Shown here one piece after another: positions 24,657-32,850 of a stretch of 32,991 bases of DNA; within the stretch, counting starts at the first letter, position 1; each line of letters opens with the position of its first letter. The position numbers and the translations under genes were made by a program. The notes beneath the pieces are model-generated. The model did no database searches. It saw only the letters and a program-made list of their open reading frames with translations, and was not told where the DNA came from. The stretch comes from Lachnospiraceae bacterium UBA7729 (lineage in GTDB: Bacteria; Bacillota; Clostridia; Lachnospirales; Lachnospiraceae): positions 1 to 32,991 of the forward strand of contig DLFD01000023.1 of assembly GCA_002482005.1 (NCBI GenBank), read 5' to 3'.

Positions 24657-25511
24657 TCAGAATATATGCAGTCCGCCGGCTATAAGTCCCCCGATCACTC
24701 CTGTGACGTACAGGATAACAGTCAGCTGGATATTCTCTTTTGTATTCCTGTTTGTCCGAAACAGGACAAGGATCCCGACTCCTGCTCCGACCATCAGACC
24801 GGAAAGCATGGCTCCGGCGCTCATAACCCCTTCCAGATACAGCTGGGTAAGTGCTATCGAAGCCGCACAGTTCGGGATCAGGCCGATCAGGCCTGCTATG
24901 ATCTCACCGGCTACAGGTTTGTTCAGCACAAGCTTCAGGATATTGTCTGTTCCGATATAAGCAAACAGGATATTCAGGCCGACCGATATCAGAAAGAGGA
25001 AAAATACAATGTTCAGGGTATGCTTCAGCGCCGACCTGAAGATACTTTCATCACAGTGGCAATGCTCCTGTGTACAAAGTCCATGGATCCCCACCCCAAT
25101 CTTCCTTTCATTGAATCTTCTGAAAAGGAAATCCACTGCAAAGCCGGCTGCAGCTCCGTACGCTGCCTTCACAAGCAGGACTTTCAGAATAAAGTCCATG
25201 CCTGACCTTTCTGAGATCAGGATCGGAAGCATTTCATCCGATGTTGAGAGGAAGACAGCGATCAGTGTACCGACAGTGATGACTCTTCCCGAATAGAGGC
25301 TGGCTGCTGCCGCCGAGAATCCGCACTGCGGTATGATCCCGATAAAGCCGCCTGCAAGAGGCCCGAGCCTTCCTGCCCGCCTGATCGCTTTCTTTGTCCT
25401 GTCTGAAGTCCTGTGTTCGATCTCTTCCATGATCAGATAGGTAAGAAAAAGAAATGGGATCAGTTTCAGTGTATCAAGAGTTCCGTCCCATACCGCTTCC
25501 AGCAATCTCAT
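24657..25511 (-). CDS. ArsP_2-type putative heavy-metal exporter
   Basis: A 284-residue membrane protein with about eight to ten hydrophobic segments. Two related half motifs, GIIPQCGFSAAAASLYSG (about 58-75) and GLIPNCAASIALTQLYLEG (about 212-230), show an internal pseudo-repeat with conserved Pro-x-Cys, as in the ArsP/permease superfamily. A Cys/His-rich loop HGLCTQEHCHCDE (about 143-155) could bind metal. This fits ArsP_2, often annotated as arsenic efflux or manganese transport; the true substrate is unknown. It is followed at once by hslO. Confidence 0.8.
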   Translation of the reverse strand: MRLLEAVWDGTLDTLKLIPFLFLTYLIMEEIEHRTSDRTKKAIRRAGRLGPLAGGFIGIIPQCGFSAAAASLYSGRVITVGTLIAVFLSTSDEMLPILISERSGMDFILKVLLVKAAYGAAAGFAVDFLFRRFNERKIGVGIHGLCTQEHCHCDESIFRSALKHTLNIVFFLFLISVGLNILFAYIGTDNILKLVLNKPVAGEIIAGLIGLIPNCAASIALTQLYLEGVMSAGAMLSGLMVGAGVGILVLFRTNRNTKENIQLTVILYVTGVIGGLIAGGLHIF

Positions 25512-25671
25512 ACGATAATTCCTGTCTTTCTGTAATCAATGTCTTCATTGCCCTGTTGCAATTATGCGGACGCACTGCTTCCTGCAGAGCGCCCGCTATC
25601 ATGCACAATTGATTGTATCAAACCTGTCAAGATGACTTCTGACCGCAGAAAACAGAATCTGTCAGCAGCGG

Positions 25672-25691
25672 AAAAGGCAGAGCTTTCTGCC
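25672..25691 (-). terminator. Probable weak terminator after glyA
   Basis: GGCAGA (25676-25681) and TCTGCC (25686-25691) form a short hairpin followed on the minus strand by TTTT, 4 bases after the glyA stop. The stem is only 6 bp, so read-through toward the exporter gene is possible. Confidence 0.55.
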
Positions 25692-25695
25692 TGCA

Positions 25696-26934
25696 TCAGC
25701 TGAGTGGATATTTATCTGTCAGTGACCTGACCAGTTCTCTGCAATAGTCCGCTTTTTTCTCGCCCTCTTTGATCGATGCCGCGATCACTTCCGCAACAAC
25801 ATCAAAGTCCTCTCCATTAAGTCCTCTTGTTGTCGCTGCAGGGGTCCCCAGGCGAAGTCCGGATGTAACAAAAGGCGACTCCGGGTCATTCGGGATCGTG
25901 TTCTTGTTAGCCGTGATCCCGACTGCATCAAGCTCTGCCTCAACTGTCTTTCCGGTCTTTCCGGTCCCCCGGAGATCAACAAGCAGCAGATGATTATCAG
26001 TCCCGCCCGAAACAAGATTGATTCCTCTCTTCATCAAGCCGTCCGCCAGTGCTTTCGCATTGCTGACGATCCTCCGGCAGTAATCTGCAAATTCAGGCTG
26101 AAGAGCTTCCCTGAAGCATACAGCTTTTGCCGCGATCACATGCTCAAGAGGTCCTCCCTGTATTCCCGGGAAGACAGCTTTGTTCAGCTTATGCTCTTTC
26201 GCGAATTCAGCGCTGGAAAGGATCATCCCTCCTCTCGGACCGCGAAGAGTCTTATGTGTTGTAGTAGTGACGACATCCGCATATGGGAATGGACTCGGAT
26301 GAAGTCCGGTTGCCACCAGTCCCGCTATATGAGCGATGTCGACCATCAGGTACGCTCCGACCGAATGAGCAATATCAGCAAACTTTTCAAAATCGATCGT
26401 CCTCGGATAAGCACTTGCCCCGGCGATGATCAGCTTTGGCCTCGCTTCTTCTGCTATCTCCCTGACTTTATCGTAATCGATATATCCTTCCGGATCGACT
26501 CCGTAGGGCACCACTTTGAAATATGTTCCTGAGAAGTTTGCCGGGCTTCCGTGCGTCAGATGACCGCCTTCGGAAAGATTCATTCCCATAAGGGTATCGC
26601 CTGGCTTCAGGAGCGCAAACTCAACCGCCATATTTGCCTGGGCGCCCGAATGCGGCTGCACGTTCGCATAAGTACAGCCAAACAGTTTCTTCGCTCTTTC
26701 CCTGGCAAGGTCTTCGACAACATCGACGCAGCTGCAGCCGCCATAGTACCGGTGGCCAGGATATCCTTCTGCATACTTATTTGTCAGAGGGCTTCCCATC
26801 GCTGCCATGACTGCGTGTGAGACCCAGTTCTCCGATGCGATAAGTTCAATGTGGCTGTTCTGTCTTCTGATCTCATCTTCAATCGCAGAGGCGATCTCCG
26901 GATCTTCTCTTCTTACATCTTCGATTGAATACAT
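25696..26934 (-). CDS. glyA: Serine hydroxymethyltransferase
   Basis: SHMT interconverts serine and glycine while charging THF with a one-carbon unit. The 412-residue protein has HIELIASENWVS, GYPGHRYYGG, HSGAQAN and the PLP-lysine segment TTTTHKTLRGPRGG (Lys228). Length is normal. AAAGGAG is present but about 12 bases from the ATG, a long spacing. It has its own promoter (26984-27013) and fits with fhs and metH as a one-carbon gene group. Confidence 0.98.
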   Translation of the reverse strand: MYSIEDVRREDPEIASAIEDEIRRQNSHIELIASENWVSHAVMAAMGSPLTNKYAEGYPGHRYYGGCSCVDVVEDLARERAKKLFGCTYANVQPHSGAQANMAVEFALLKPGDTLMGMNLSEGGHLTHGSPANFSGTYFKVVPYGVDPEGYIDYDKVREIAEEARPKLIIAGASAYPRTIDFEKFADIAHSVGAYLMVDIAHIAGLVATGLHPSPFPYADVVTTTTHKTLRGPRGGMILSSAEFAKEHKLNKAVFPGIQGGPLEHVIAAKAVCFREALQPEFADYCRRIVSNAKALADGLMKRGINLVSGGTDNHLLLVDLRGTGKTGKTVEAELDAVGITANKNTIPNDPESPFVTSGLRLGTPAATTRGLNGEDFDVVAEVIAASIKEGEKKADYCRELVRSLTDKYPLS

Positions 26935-26983
26935 GCTGGCTGTCTTCTCCTTTCTGTAGGCGAACAGTTCTTAAGTTTTATTC

Positions 26984-27013
26984 AATATAAACGTATTAAG
27001 CACGAAAAGTCAA
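26984..27013 (-). promoter_or_regulatory. Sigma-A promoter of glyA
   Basis: Minus strand TTGACT (27008-27013), 18-base spacer, TATATT (26984-26989). The -35 overlaps the stop codon of the CPBP protease gene, so glyA transcription starts inside or right after the preceding unit. Confidence 0.7.
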
Positions 27014-27675
27014 TGAACATAGTACTCAACAAGAACTGAGGTCAGATTGGCACAGATATGCATTGCCACAGGGGCTTCCATTCCTTTTTCCAGATGATAG
27101 AACAGCTGCAGGACCAAAGCCATGGGAAAAGCATAGAATATCTGGATCGGATTTCCATGGCAGAGAGCGAAAAGAGCCGATGTACCCAGGACCGCCGCTG
27201 CTTCCGGCAGAAACTTCATCATATTCCCGAATACGATACCGCGAAAAAGCAGCTCTTCACAGACTGGCGCAAGAAATCCAAGTACCGCTGTCTGGATTGG
27301 AAGGGAAGCTGAGAAAAGCATCTCCTGTGTATGATTGGAAAAGACATCAGTAAGATGCAGTGCATCCGTGATCCTCCCATACCCCACCGAAAGGACAGCT
27401 CCGCACAGTCCCGCTGCCGCAGTTATCAGGATTCCGGCTGCAAGGGTGTTTTTCCGTCTTTTTTCAAAAGGTCTGAAAACAGCCCATTTTTTCCCGAGCA
27501 GAAAAAAAACGGGGATCAGGACAGCAGAAGAGATTCCTGTGAGAAATGTTCCATGCATGCCTGCATACTCTTCGCCGAAGATCATCCCTGCTGCCCAGGA
27601 GACGATTCCTGAAACAGCCAGCCACAGCACTATCCCAGCAAGTGCTCTTAGAACTGCATCCTTTCCTCTCTGCAT
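27010..27675 (-). CDS. CPBP-family intramembrane metalloprotease
   Basis: A 221-residue polytopic membrane protein (about six to seven hydrophobic segments) with the three CPBP/Abi motifs: EELLFRG (140-146), FALCHGN (His173) and HICAN (His206), the glutamate and histidines of the active site. Such proteases trim CAAX proteins in eukaryotes; in bacteria they act in peptide maturation, surface-protein retention or immunity. GGAGG lies 6 bases before the ATG. It starts 29 bases after the surface protein stop with no terminator between, so it probably belongs to the kinase operon. Confidence 0.88.
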   Translation of the reverse strand: MQRGKDAVLRALAGIVLWLAVSGIVSWAAGMIFGEEYAGMHGTFLTGISSAVLIPVFFLLGKKWAVFRPFEKRRKNTLAAGILITAAAGLCGAVLSVGYGRITDALHLTDVFSNHTQEMLFSASLPIQTAVLGFLAPVCEELLFRGIVFGNMMKFLPEAAAVLGTSALFALCHGNPIQIFYAFPMALVLQLFYHLEKGMEAPVAMHICANLTSVLVEYYVH

Positions 27676-27704
27676 CCTCTTCCTCCAGCTTTTCCATCAT
27701 CATG

Positions 27705-30700
27705 TCATGCATCATAGCCCCTGCCCGGGCGTCCGTCAACTTTCCGGTCCTGTCTGCTCTTTCTCCGCCGAAACAGAACAGCCAGCAGCGCAAGGACTGC
27801 TGCGGATCCGATAACCAGGCCATCCGGATCCTTTGTTTTCCTCCTCATATCAGGCCTGTCTGCTTCTCCCGCGGAATCGTCCTTCTGCCTGGCTGCAATC
27901 TTCTTCGTCCGATTGCTTTCAGGATCCTGCTGCAGCCGGATCTCTGCATGGTCTCTCTGGACATCTACAGGTCCAGGCCTATCCGGATCGCTCTCCGTCG
28001 CCCGTTTCGTCTCATTTTCCACTGCATCTTCCTGCTCAGTCTCCGCTCCGTTCCCATCTCCCCGGGAAGCTGCCAGTTCTTCCGCACTGTTCCCCTCCTT
28101 GATATATTCAGGTACCTCTGAACTTTCAGACACAAAGACGGGGTATTCACCAGTCCAGGTCTCATTGCCGGCGCAGTCAGAAACATGGATCTGAAGTCTC
28201 CTCCACTTTGATGATGAGGGAATTTGGATTTTGAAGACTCCCCCGGCCTTTTCGATATCGGAAGAATCATAGCCTGACTGCTGATGGCCATCCAGATATA
28301 CTTCCGCATGATCTGCTGCGATATTATCCCTGACTTCAAATACTGCCGTCAGACATCCCGTCCGGTATACTCTTTTCTTTTCTATTCCGGTAAGCAGGCA
28401 TTCCGGCCCTTCACTATCAATAGCAAAGCTGACCGGTATCCTCTGCTTCTGACTGTCCGTCATGTTGCCAGCTTTATCTGATGTAAGGAGCAGGACCTCA
28501 TAGACACCATCCTTCCCGAAAACGGAAGCAGGAATCGTATATCGATAATGATGCATATGATCCGATTCAGATACGGTTTCGTCTTCCTCGACCTTTGGAT
28601 CTTTCAGCTTCTTACCGTTTCTCATCACGATGATATCCGCTTTGCCTATAGCATCGATGTTCGTTTCCAGGTATGTCACATCAAAAGGTTTCCTGTGATA
28701 ATACTTCCGGATCTTCTTCCCCGTTTCGCCTGCCAGCCCATAAGCCGATCCATAGCGGTTGACCGAGAAAGTAATACTCTGCTCTCCTGCATTGCCGGCC
28801 TTGTCCTCTGCATGGACCGTCACAGTATACACTGCATCATTCTTCTTCAGATGTGCAATATCATCCAGAAAGATCTCTGCCCCGCTGTCCGTTTCTTTTC
28901 TGGAGATCTCCTTCATATCCTTATGTGATGCGGAAGAAAAGACTGAGAATCGCAGCGAACCGGTCCGGTACCATTCATCGCTGCAGGAAAGGACAAGTCT
29001 AACCTCCCCTGATTCCGAACTCCCGTCTTTCACCCCGGATATGTAACAGACCGGAGCTGTATTGTCTATCACAATAACCTTGCTTCTGCTGACAGCCCGG
29101 TTTCCTACCCTGTCTTCTGCTTCTGCTTCTACCTGCCAGACTCCTGGCTGATCAAGCAGTGCACCTGCAGTATCGCCTTCAGGCACAAGACGCCAGTCCT
29201 CGAACGGAACAAATCTTTCCCCGGCTCCGTGAAAACCTTCCCCTTTCAGGATCCTGAACCTGACATATGAAAGACCGCTTTTTTCATCCCGGACCGGGAT
29301 AAGAGATACTTTCACGGATGAGGCTGAAAAAAGCATCTGTCCTTCCTTGTGTCCTCCTTCCTCTGAGCAGATTACTGCCGGCGCCTCAGCATCTGCCTGC
29401 ACTGTCAGTACGGAAGGAAGAGATTCCGCCATCAGCTCTCCCTTCCCGCTGACTTTCTTCAGTCTGAATGAGATTCTCTCATCAGTCAGGACCCTGTCCG
29501 TTTCAAAGCCCTTGTTAAAGAAGGATTCTTCTGATGGCATGATCCACACAGACGACCCATATCCAGCGATAATCGTGTTTTTGTCCTCTCCCCGGACCAT
29601 ATCGGAACCAGTTACAGAAAAATCTTTTCCTTCGAAGATCCTGACCGCATCGATCGTGACAGAGCCACGATGGTATTCTTTCCTCGCCGGATCCTGGCAG
29701 AATTCATAGTTACTGGTCGGATTTCCAGTCACACTGCCGTCCTTCTTCCTCTTAATGACCAGGGCATTCTGATAGACAGCTCTTTCCCCATGCAGATACA
29801 TCGGACTTCCCGCTGAAAGGATATCCGGGTCAACAGCAAGGTCCGGCGCTGCAAAGCCTTTGGGGACCACAGGATCGCCATCATCATCTGTCAGAAAACC
29901 TGTGATCTTCGCAGTCAGCCTTTCTGGGGCGGGGACCTTTCCATCCTCCTTCGTTCCGACGGTTCTGTTCATGTCAGAGATATCCGTATCTTCCGGCCAG
30001 ATATGAAGCATGTCCGCCTTCAGCGAATATACTTTTTTTCCATCCGGTATCCATACCGACAGCAGTTTTTTCTTTACAGATACCACAAGCTCCGGCGCAG
30101 GATTATCCTCCGCAAGTTTTACATGGGCCGGGTCTTCCGTGCTGATCTGAAACTGATAAAGTACTCTCTGCTTTCCTGCATCTGGTTTCTCCAGACGCGC
30201 CTTGCAGGAAACAGTGACTTCAGGAGGCACATCAGCGGAAGTGGTTTCCTCAGTATTCTTTCCCGGAACCAGTTCCCATCTGTAATCAACCGTGATCCTG
30301 TCAGTTCCGTCATAGATCCGGCCACCCTCAGGAATGACTGGATGGATATCTGACAAAGCAACCCGCCATTCCTGCGGCTGTTCAGACTCGGGTGAAGTTT
30401 CGGATTCCGGTGTAGTTCCGGATTCCGGCGTGGTCCCGGATTCCGGTGTAGTTTCGGATTCCGGCGTGGTCCCGGATTCCGGTGTAGTTCCGGATTCCGG
30501 CGTGGTCTCGGATTCCGGTGTGGTCCCGGATTCCGGTGTGGTTCCGGATTCCGGCGTGGTCCCGGATTCCGGTGTGGTCCCGGATTCCGGTGTGGTCCCG
30601 GATTCCGGCGTGGTTCCGGATTCCGGCGTGGTCTCGGATTCCGGCTGCTGTCCGGTACCGGTATCCGGCTCCGTCTCAGAATCCTTTCCGGCTTCTGGTC

Positions 30701-30860
30701 CCAGGTCTGCTTCCGTCTCCGGCTCAGTATCTTGATATCCTGCCAGAACGGTCCCTCTGTCAGAAAGATTTTCTGCTGCAGAAGCTCCGAAAAACAGCAG
30801 GACTGTCAGCATCATACAGATCCCGAATAAGGTCCGCTTTTTCCCATGACTTTGTTTCAT
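27705..30860 (-). CDS. Large repeat-bearing surface protein with Ig-like domains and C-terminal TM anchor
   Basis: The 1051-residue protein has a signal peptide (about 1-29, cleavage near ASA-AEN), an acidic Glu/Thr/Pro spacer, fourteen TTPESG/E-type hexapeptides (about 73-162), a YDG-like segment (EGGRIYDGTDRITVDYRW, about 178), and at least three Ig-like or cadherin-like regions (about 490-860; repeated AEDRVGNRA, AEDKAGNAG, SDKAGNM and SDCAGNE endings). A charged linker, a TM helix (about 1014-1030) and polybasic RRRKSRQDRK close it. There is no LPXTG, so it is membrane rather than sortase anchored. Its ATG overlaps the kinase stop (ATGA). Binding partner unknown. Confidence 0.85.
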   Translation of the reverse strand: MKQSHGKKRTLFGICMMLTVLLFFGASAAENLSDRGTVLAGYQDTEPETEADLGPEAGKDSETEPDTGTGQQPESETTPESGTTPESGTTPESGTTPESGTTPESGTTPESGTTPESETTPESGTTPESGTTPESETTPESGTTPESGTTPESETSPESEQPQEWRVALSDIHPVIPEGGRIYDGTDRITVDYRWELVPGKNTEETTSADVPPEVTVSCKARLEKPDAGKQRVLYQFQISTEDPAHVKLAEDNPAPELVVSVKKKLLSVWIPDGKKVYSLKADMLHIWPEDTDISDMNRTVGTKEDGKVPAPERLTAKITGFLTDDDGDPVVPKGFAAPDLAVDPDILSAGSPMYLHGERAVYQNALVIKRKKDGSVTGNPTSNYEFCQDPARKEYHRGSVTIDAVRIFEGKDFSVTGSDMVRGEDKNTIIAGYGSSVWIMPSEESFFNKGFETDRVLTDERISFRLKKVSGKGELMAESLPSVLTVQADAEAPAVICSEEGGHKEGQMLFSASSVKVSLIPVRDEKSGLSYVRFRILKGEGFHGAGERFVPFEDWRLVPEGDTAGALLDQPGVWQVEAEAEDRVGNRAVSRSKVIVIDNTAPVCYISGVKDGSSESGEVRLVLSCSDEWYRTGSLRFSVFSSASHKDMKEISRKETDSGAEIFLDDIAHLKKNDAVYTVTVHAEDKAGNAGEQSITFSVNRYGSAYGLAGETGKKIRKYYHRKPFDVTYLETNIDAIGKADIIVMRNGKKLKDPKVEEDETVSESDHMHHYRYTIPASVFGKDGVYEVLLLTSDKAGNMTDSQKQRIPVSFAIDSEGPECLLTGIEKKRVYRTGCLTAVFEVRDNIAADHAEVYLDGHQQSGYDSSDIEKAGGVFKIQIPSSSKWRRLQIHVSDCAGNETWTGEYPVFVSESSEVPEYIKEGNSAEELAASRGDGNGAETEQEDAVENETKRATESDPDRPGPVDVQRDHAEIRLQQDPESNRTKKIAARQKDDSAGEADRPDMRRKTKDPDGLVIGSAAVLALLAVLFRRRKSRQDRKVDGRPGRGYDA
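30395..30646. repeat. 18-bp coding tandem repeat (about 14 units)
   Basis: Fourteen consecutive units of plus-strand pattern GATTCCGG(T/C)GT(A/G)GT(T/C)(C/T)CG encode the TTPESG/E hexapeptides of the surface protein. Units differ only at a few, mostly silent, positions, and the T/C variants alternate in blocks, suggesting multi-unit duplications. Copy number changes would keep the reading frame. Confidence 0.95.
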
Positions 30861-32560
30861 TCCACATCCCCGTCACTCTTCTCCCACTCGGAAAGTCTCT
30901 GTTCCACAAGAACGACTGCTTCCCGGATCTCATCTCTCAGGGCTTCCGATACGCTGTACTTCCCGTTTTGCGGTAGGCTATCTGCTTCTTTCTCCGCTTC
31001 TTTATAAAGATCCTCTGCTTCCTTACGGATCTGTTCCGAAGACACTCCTTCCAGACAAAGGTCATGAATACGGAAGGCCAGCTGCCATAAGGTATCCCTG
31101 ATCCGGTGCAGGTTGAGAAGGATATCTGCTTCCGAATCCGTGACCGGATACAGGTATTTCCTGCTCTCCTTCAGTATCTCCCAGTACCTTGCCGATTTCA
31201 CATCCTGCTCTCCGGAAGCCTCTCCCTGCCCTGTTTCTTCCCGCCCGCCGGCATCTCCTGACGTTTCCAGTCTCTCCAGACTACTGTAATATTCCGCATC
31301 TCTCTGCCAGGAAGGCTCTTGTCCTGCAGAGCCGGCCTCCGCCGACTGCCCTGCTTCAAGTGCCTTGCGAAACCAGCCGGAAGCGATCCTCTTTCCCTCG
31401 TCTCCATTGTATTCATAGCGATAAAGGACTCCGATCCGTTCCGCCAGCTCGCCATAGGACAAAAGGTCCTTCCGCAGGATTTCTTCATTCGTAATGCTTT
31501 CCCCCAGCGGAACTGTATGAAGTATATTTCGAAGAAATTCTTCCTCACTCTCCGAAAATTTTCCGTCAGCACCTGCATCATCCAGAAACCTCAGATATGC
31601 TTCCGGATTGCCCGGCTGCAGAAACACTGCTCTCTGGTAATACTCCCTGCTTTCCTTCTCCGGCAGACATTCTGCCTCATGAAGCAGTCTTCCGTAGTCC
31701 CATCTTTCATCTCCTGAAAGTTTCATGGAAGCCGGGATGGCCGAAACACACAGAGCAGCAGCCGGGAAAGCTATAGCACATGCTGCCAGCAGCTGTTTTC
31801 GCTTCTTTTCCCTTGCATATCTTTTCCGGATCCTGAGAAGTTCGTTCCTGAGTCCGGCGGCCGTCTGAAACCTGTCTTCCGGTTTTTCTTCCAGACATCG
31901 GTTTATCACATCTGAAAACCCTTCTCCGCATCCCGGTACCCTGGATCCCTTCAATCTTTTCGAATAACACTTTCCGGAAGCAAGCCGGTACAGCGTGGCA
32001 CCAAGGCCATAGATATCAGTCCTGCCATCCTTTACTGACTGCCTGTAGTATTGTTCCGGAGCCGCATAACCCGCTGTACCTTCATTGACAGGTTCGGTGT
32101 CCTCCCTGAAAGAAGCCCCGAAATCCACCAGTTTCACTTTGCCGTCCAGAGTCCGGATCAGATTGGCTGGCTTGATATCCAGATGGATAACCGGCGGACT
32201 ATGACTCTGCAGGCAGCAGAGCGCATCACAGACCTGGATCGCTGTGTCGAGTACCTGTTCTTCCGGAAGTGTCCTTCCTCCTTCCAGATATCTCTCAAAG
32301 CAGATCCCCCGGATATATTCCATGATCAGCCATACCGCCCCCTCTTCCTCAATGACATCGATAAATACCGGCAGATGCGGACCTCTCAGATTCTTCATCA
32401 CCTCAGCTTCATGATAAGCCTGGCTGCCTGTGCAGGGGATTCTCTTCGCTGCCCAGAAATGTTCGGTTGTCACATTCATGACCAGATACACACTGCCCTT
32501 TCCGCCCTCACCCAGTTTTCTCACGATCCTGTAGTGTTCGCCAAGCATCTTTTCTGTCAT
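30857..32560 (-). CDS. Transmembrane Ser/Thr protein kinase with extracytoplasmic TPR-like region
   Basis: A 567-residue protein. The kinase domain (about 9-245) is intact: glycine loop GEGGKGSVY (17-25), Lys39, HLDIKPANLI (catalytic Asp128), DFG (146-148) and APE (167-169). A Lys/Arg-rich stretch leads to one TM helix (about 256-277). The rest (about 290-567) is helical and charged, with TPR-like pieces (ESREYYQRAVFLQPGNPEAYLRFL). There are no PASTA repeats, so it is not a PrkC-type kinase. The ATG at 32560 has GGAAGGGG 9 bases upstream, part of which borders the palindromic repeat; the 25-codon upstream extension lies within that repeat and is rejected. The stop overlaps the surface protein start. 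Confidence 0.9.
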   Translation of the reverse strand: MTEKMLGEHYRIVRKLGEGGKGSVYLVMNVTTEHFWAAKRIPCTGSQAYHEAEVMKNLRGPHLPVFIDVIEEEGAVWLIMEYIRGICFERYLEGGRTLPEEQVLDTAIQVCDALCCLQSHSPPVIHLDIKPANLIRTLDGKVKLVDFGASFREDTEPVNEGTAGYAAPEQYYRQSVKDGRTDIYGLGATLYRLASGKCYSKRLKGSRVPGCGEGFSDVINRCLEEKPEDRFQTAAGLRNELLRIRKRYAREKKRKQLLAACAIAFPAAALCVSAIPASMKLSGDERWDYGRLLHEAECLPEKESREYYQRAVFLQPGNPEAYLRFLDDAGADGKFSESEEEFLRNILHTVPLGESITNEEILRKDLLSYGELAERIGVLYRYEYNGDEGKRIASGWFRKALEAGQSAEAGSAGQEPSWQRDAEYYSSLERLETSGDAGGREETGQGEASGEQDVKSARYWEILKESRKYLYPVTDSEADILLNLHRIRDTLWQLAFRIHDLCLEGVSSEQIRKEAEDLYKEAEKEADSLPQNGKYSVSEALRDEIREAVVLVEQRLSEWEKSDGDVE

Positions 32561-32576
32561 TCTGATCGACCCCTTC

Positions 32577-32661
32577 CGTGCGCTATGCGCACTCGTTGTT
32601 CGCTGTCGCCCCATGGGCATCTCCCCGTGGGGCACGGTCGACGCCTATGGGGCTCGTAGCC
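32577..32661. repeat. Palindromic element, truncated copy A
   Basis: Shares about 90% identity with copy B (32721-32806): GTGCGCTATGCGCAC hairpin (32578-32592), a run of 26 identical bases, then arms GCCCCATGGGC and GCCTATGGGGC around an inner stem CCGTG/CACGG, ending CGTAGCC (32655-32661). The left closing arm and half of the first hairpin stem present in copy B are missing. The one arm change still pairs as G-U if read on the plus strand. It ends 17 bases before the kinase start. Confidence 0.9.
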
Positions 32662-32667
32662 TGTTTT

Positions 32668-32698
32668 CGAGTAGGCAGGACTCCGTCCGCCTGCTCGA
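32668..32698. repeat. Hairpin between the two palindromic elements
   Basis: CGAG, AGGC and GGAC on the left pair with GTCC, GCCT and CTCG on the right around TCC, with one bulged A and one wobble. It is enclosed by CGTAGCC (32655-32661) and GGCTACG (32702-32708), which can also pair. Confidence 0.7.
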
Positions 32699-32701
32699 TC
32701 C

Positions 32702-32806
32702 GGCTACGCCGCTCTCATCTCGTGCGCTATGCGCACTCGATGAGAGCTGTCGCCCCATGGGCATCTCCCCGTGCAAGCACGGTCGACGCCCATGGGGCTC
32801 GTAGCC
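32702..32806. repeat. Palindromic element, full copy B (three-way junction)
   Basis: Closing arms GGCTACG (32702-32708) and CGTAGCC (32800-32806) enclose two hairpins. Hairpin 1 (32711-32747): GCTCTCATC/GATGAGAGC, a TC/TC mismatch, GTGCGC/GCGCAC, loop TAT. Hairpin 2 (32752-32798): GCCCCATGGGC/GCCCATGGGGC, internal loop, CCGTGC/GCACGG, loop AA. Only a few bases are unpaired, giving a cloverleaf-like fold on either strand. No open reading frame of note is present. Confidence 0.9.
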
Positions 32807-32810
32807 TTAC

Positions 32811-32841
32811 AAAAAAAGAGAGACTTCTCCCGAAGTCTCTC
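32811..32841 (-). terminator. Strong intrinsic terminator directly after a promoter
   Basis: GAGAGACTTC (32818-32827) and GAAGTCTCTC (32832-32841) form a perfect 10-bp stem with a 4-base loop, followed on the minus strand by seven T. It begins only about 10 bases after the -10 box at 32851-32856, so it either attenuates the kinase operon or is a second terminator for the gene beyond the window. Confidence 0.9.
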
Positions 32842-32850
32842 CATGCAGCA

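Noticed and set aside
25625..25630. TTGACA on the minus strand before the exporter gene
   Set aside because: At 17-base spacing the -10 would be TGTGCA, and the nearest better match is 22 bases away.
30334..30735. Plus-strand frame encoding DSGVVP repeats
   Set aside because: It is the complement of the surface protein repeat array; the pattern comes from the DNA repeat.
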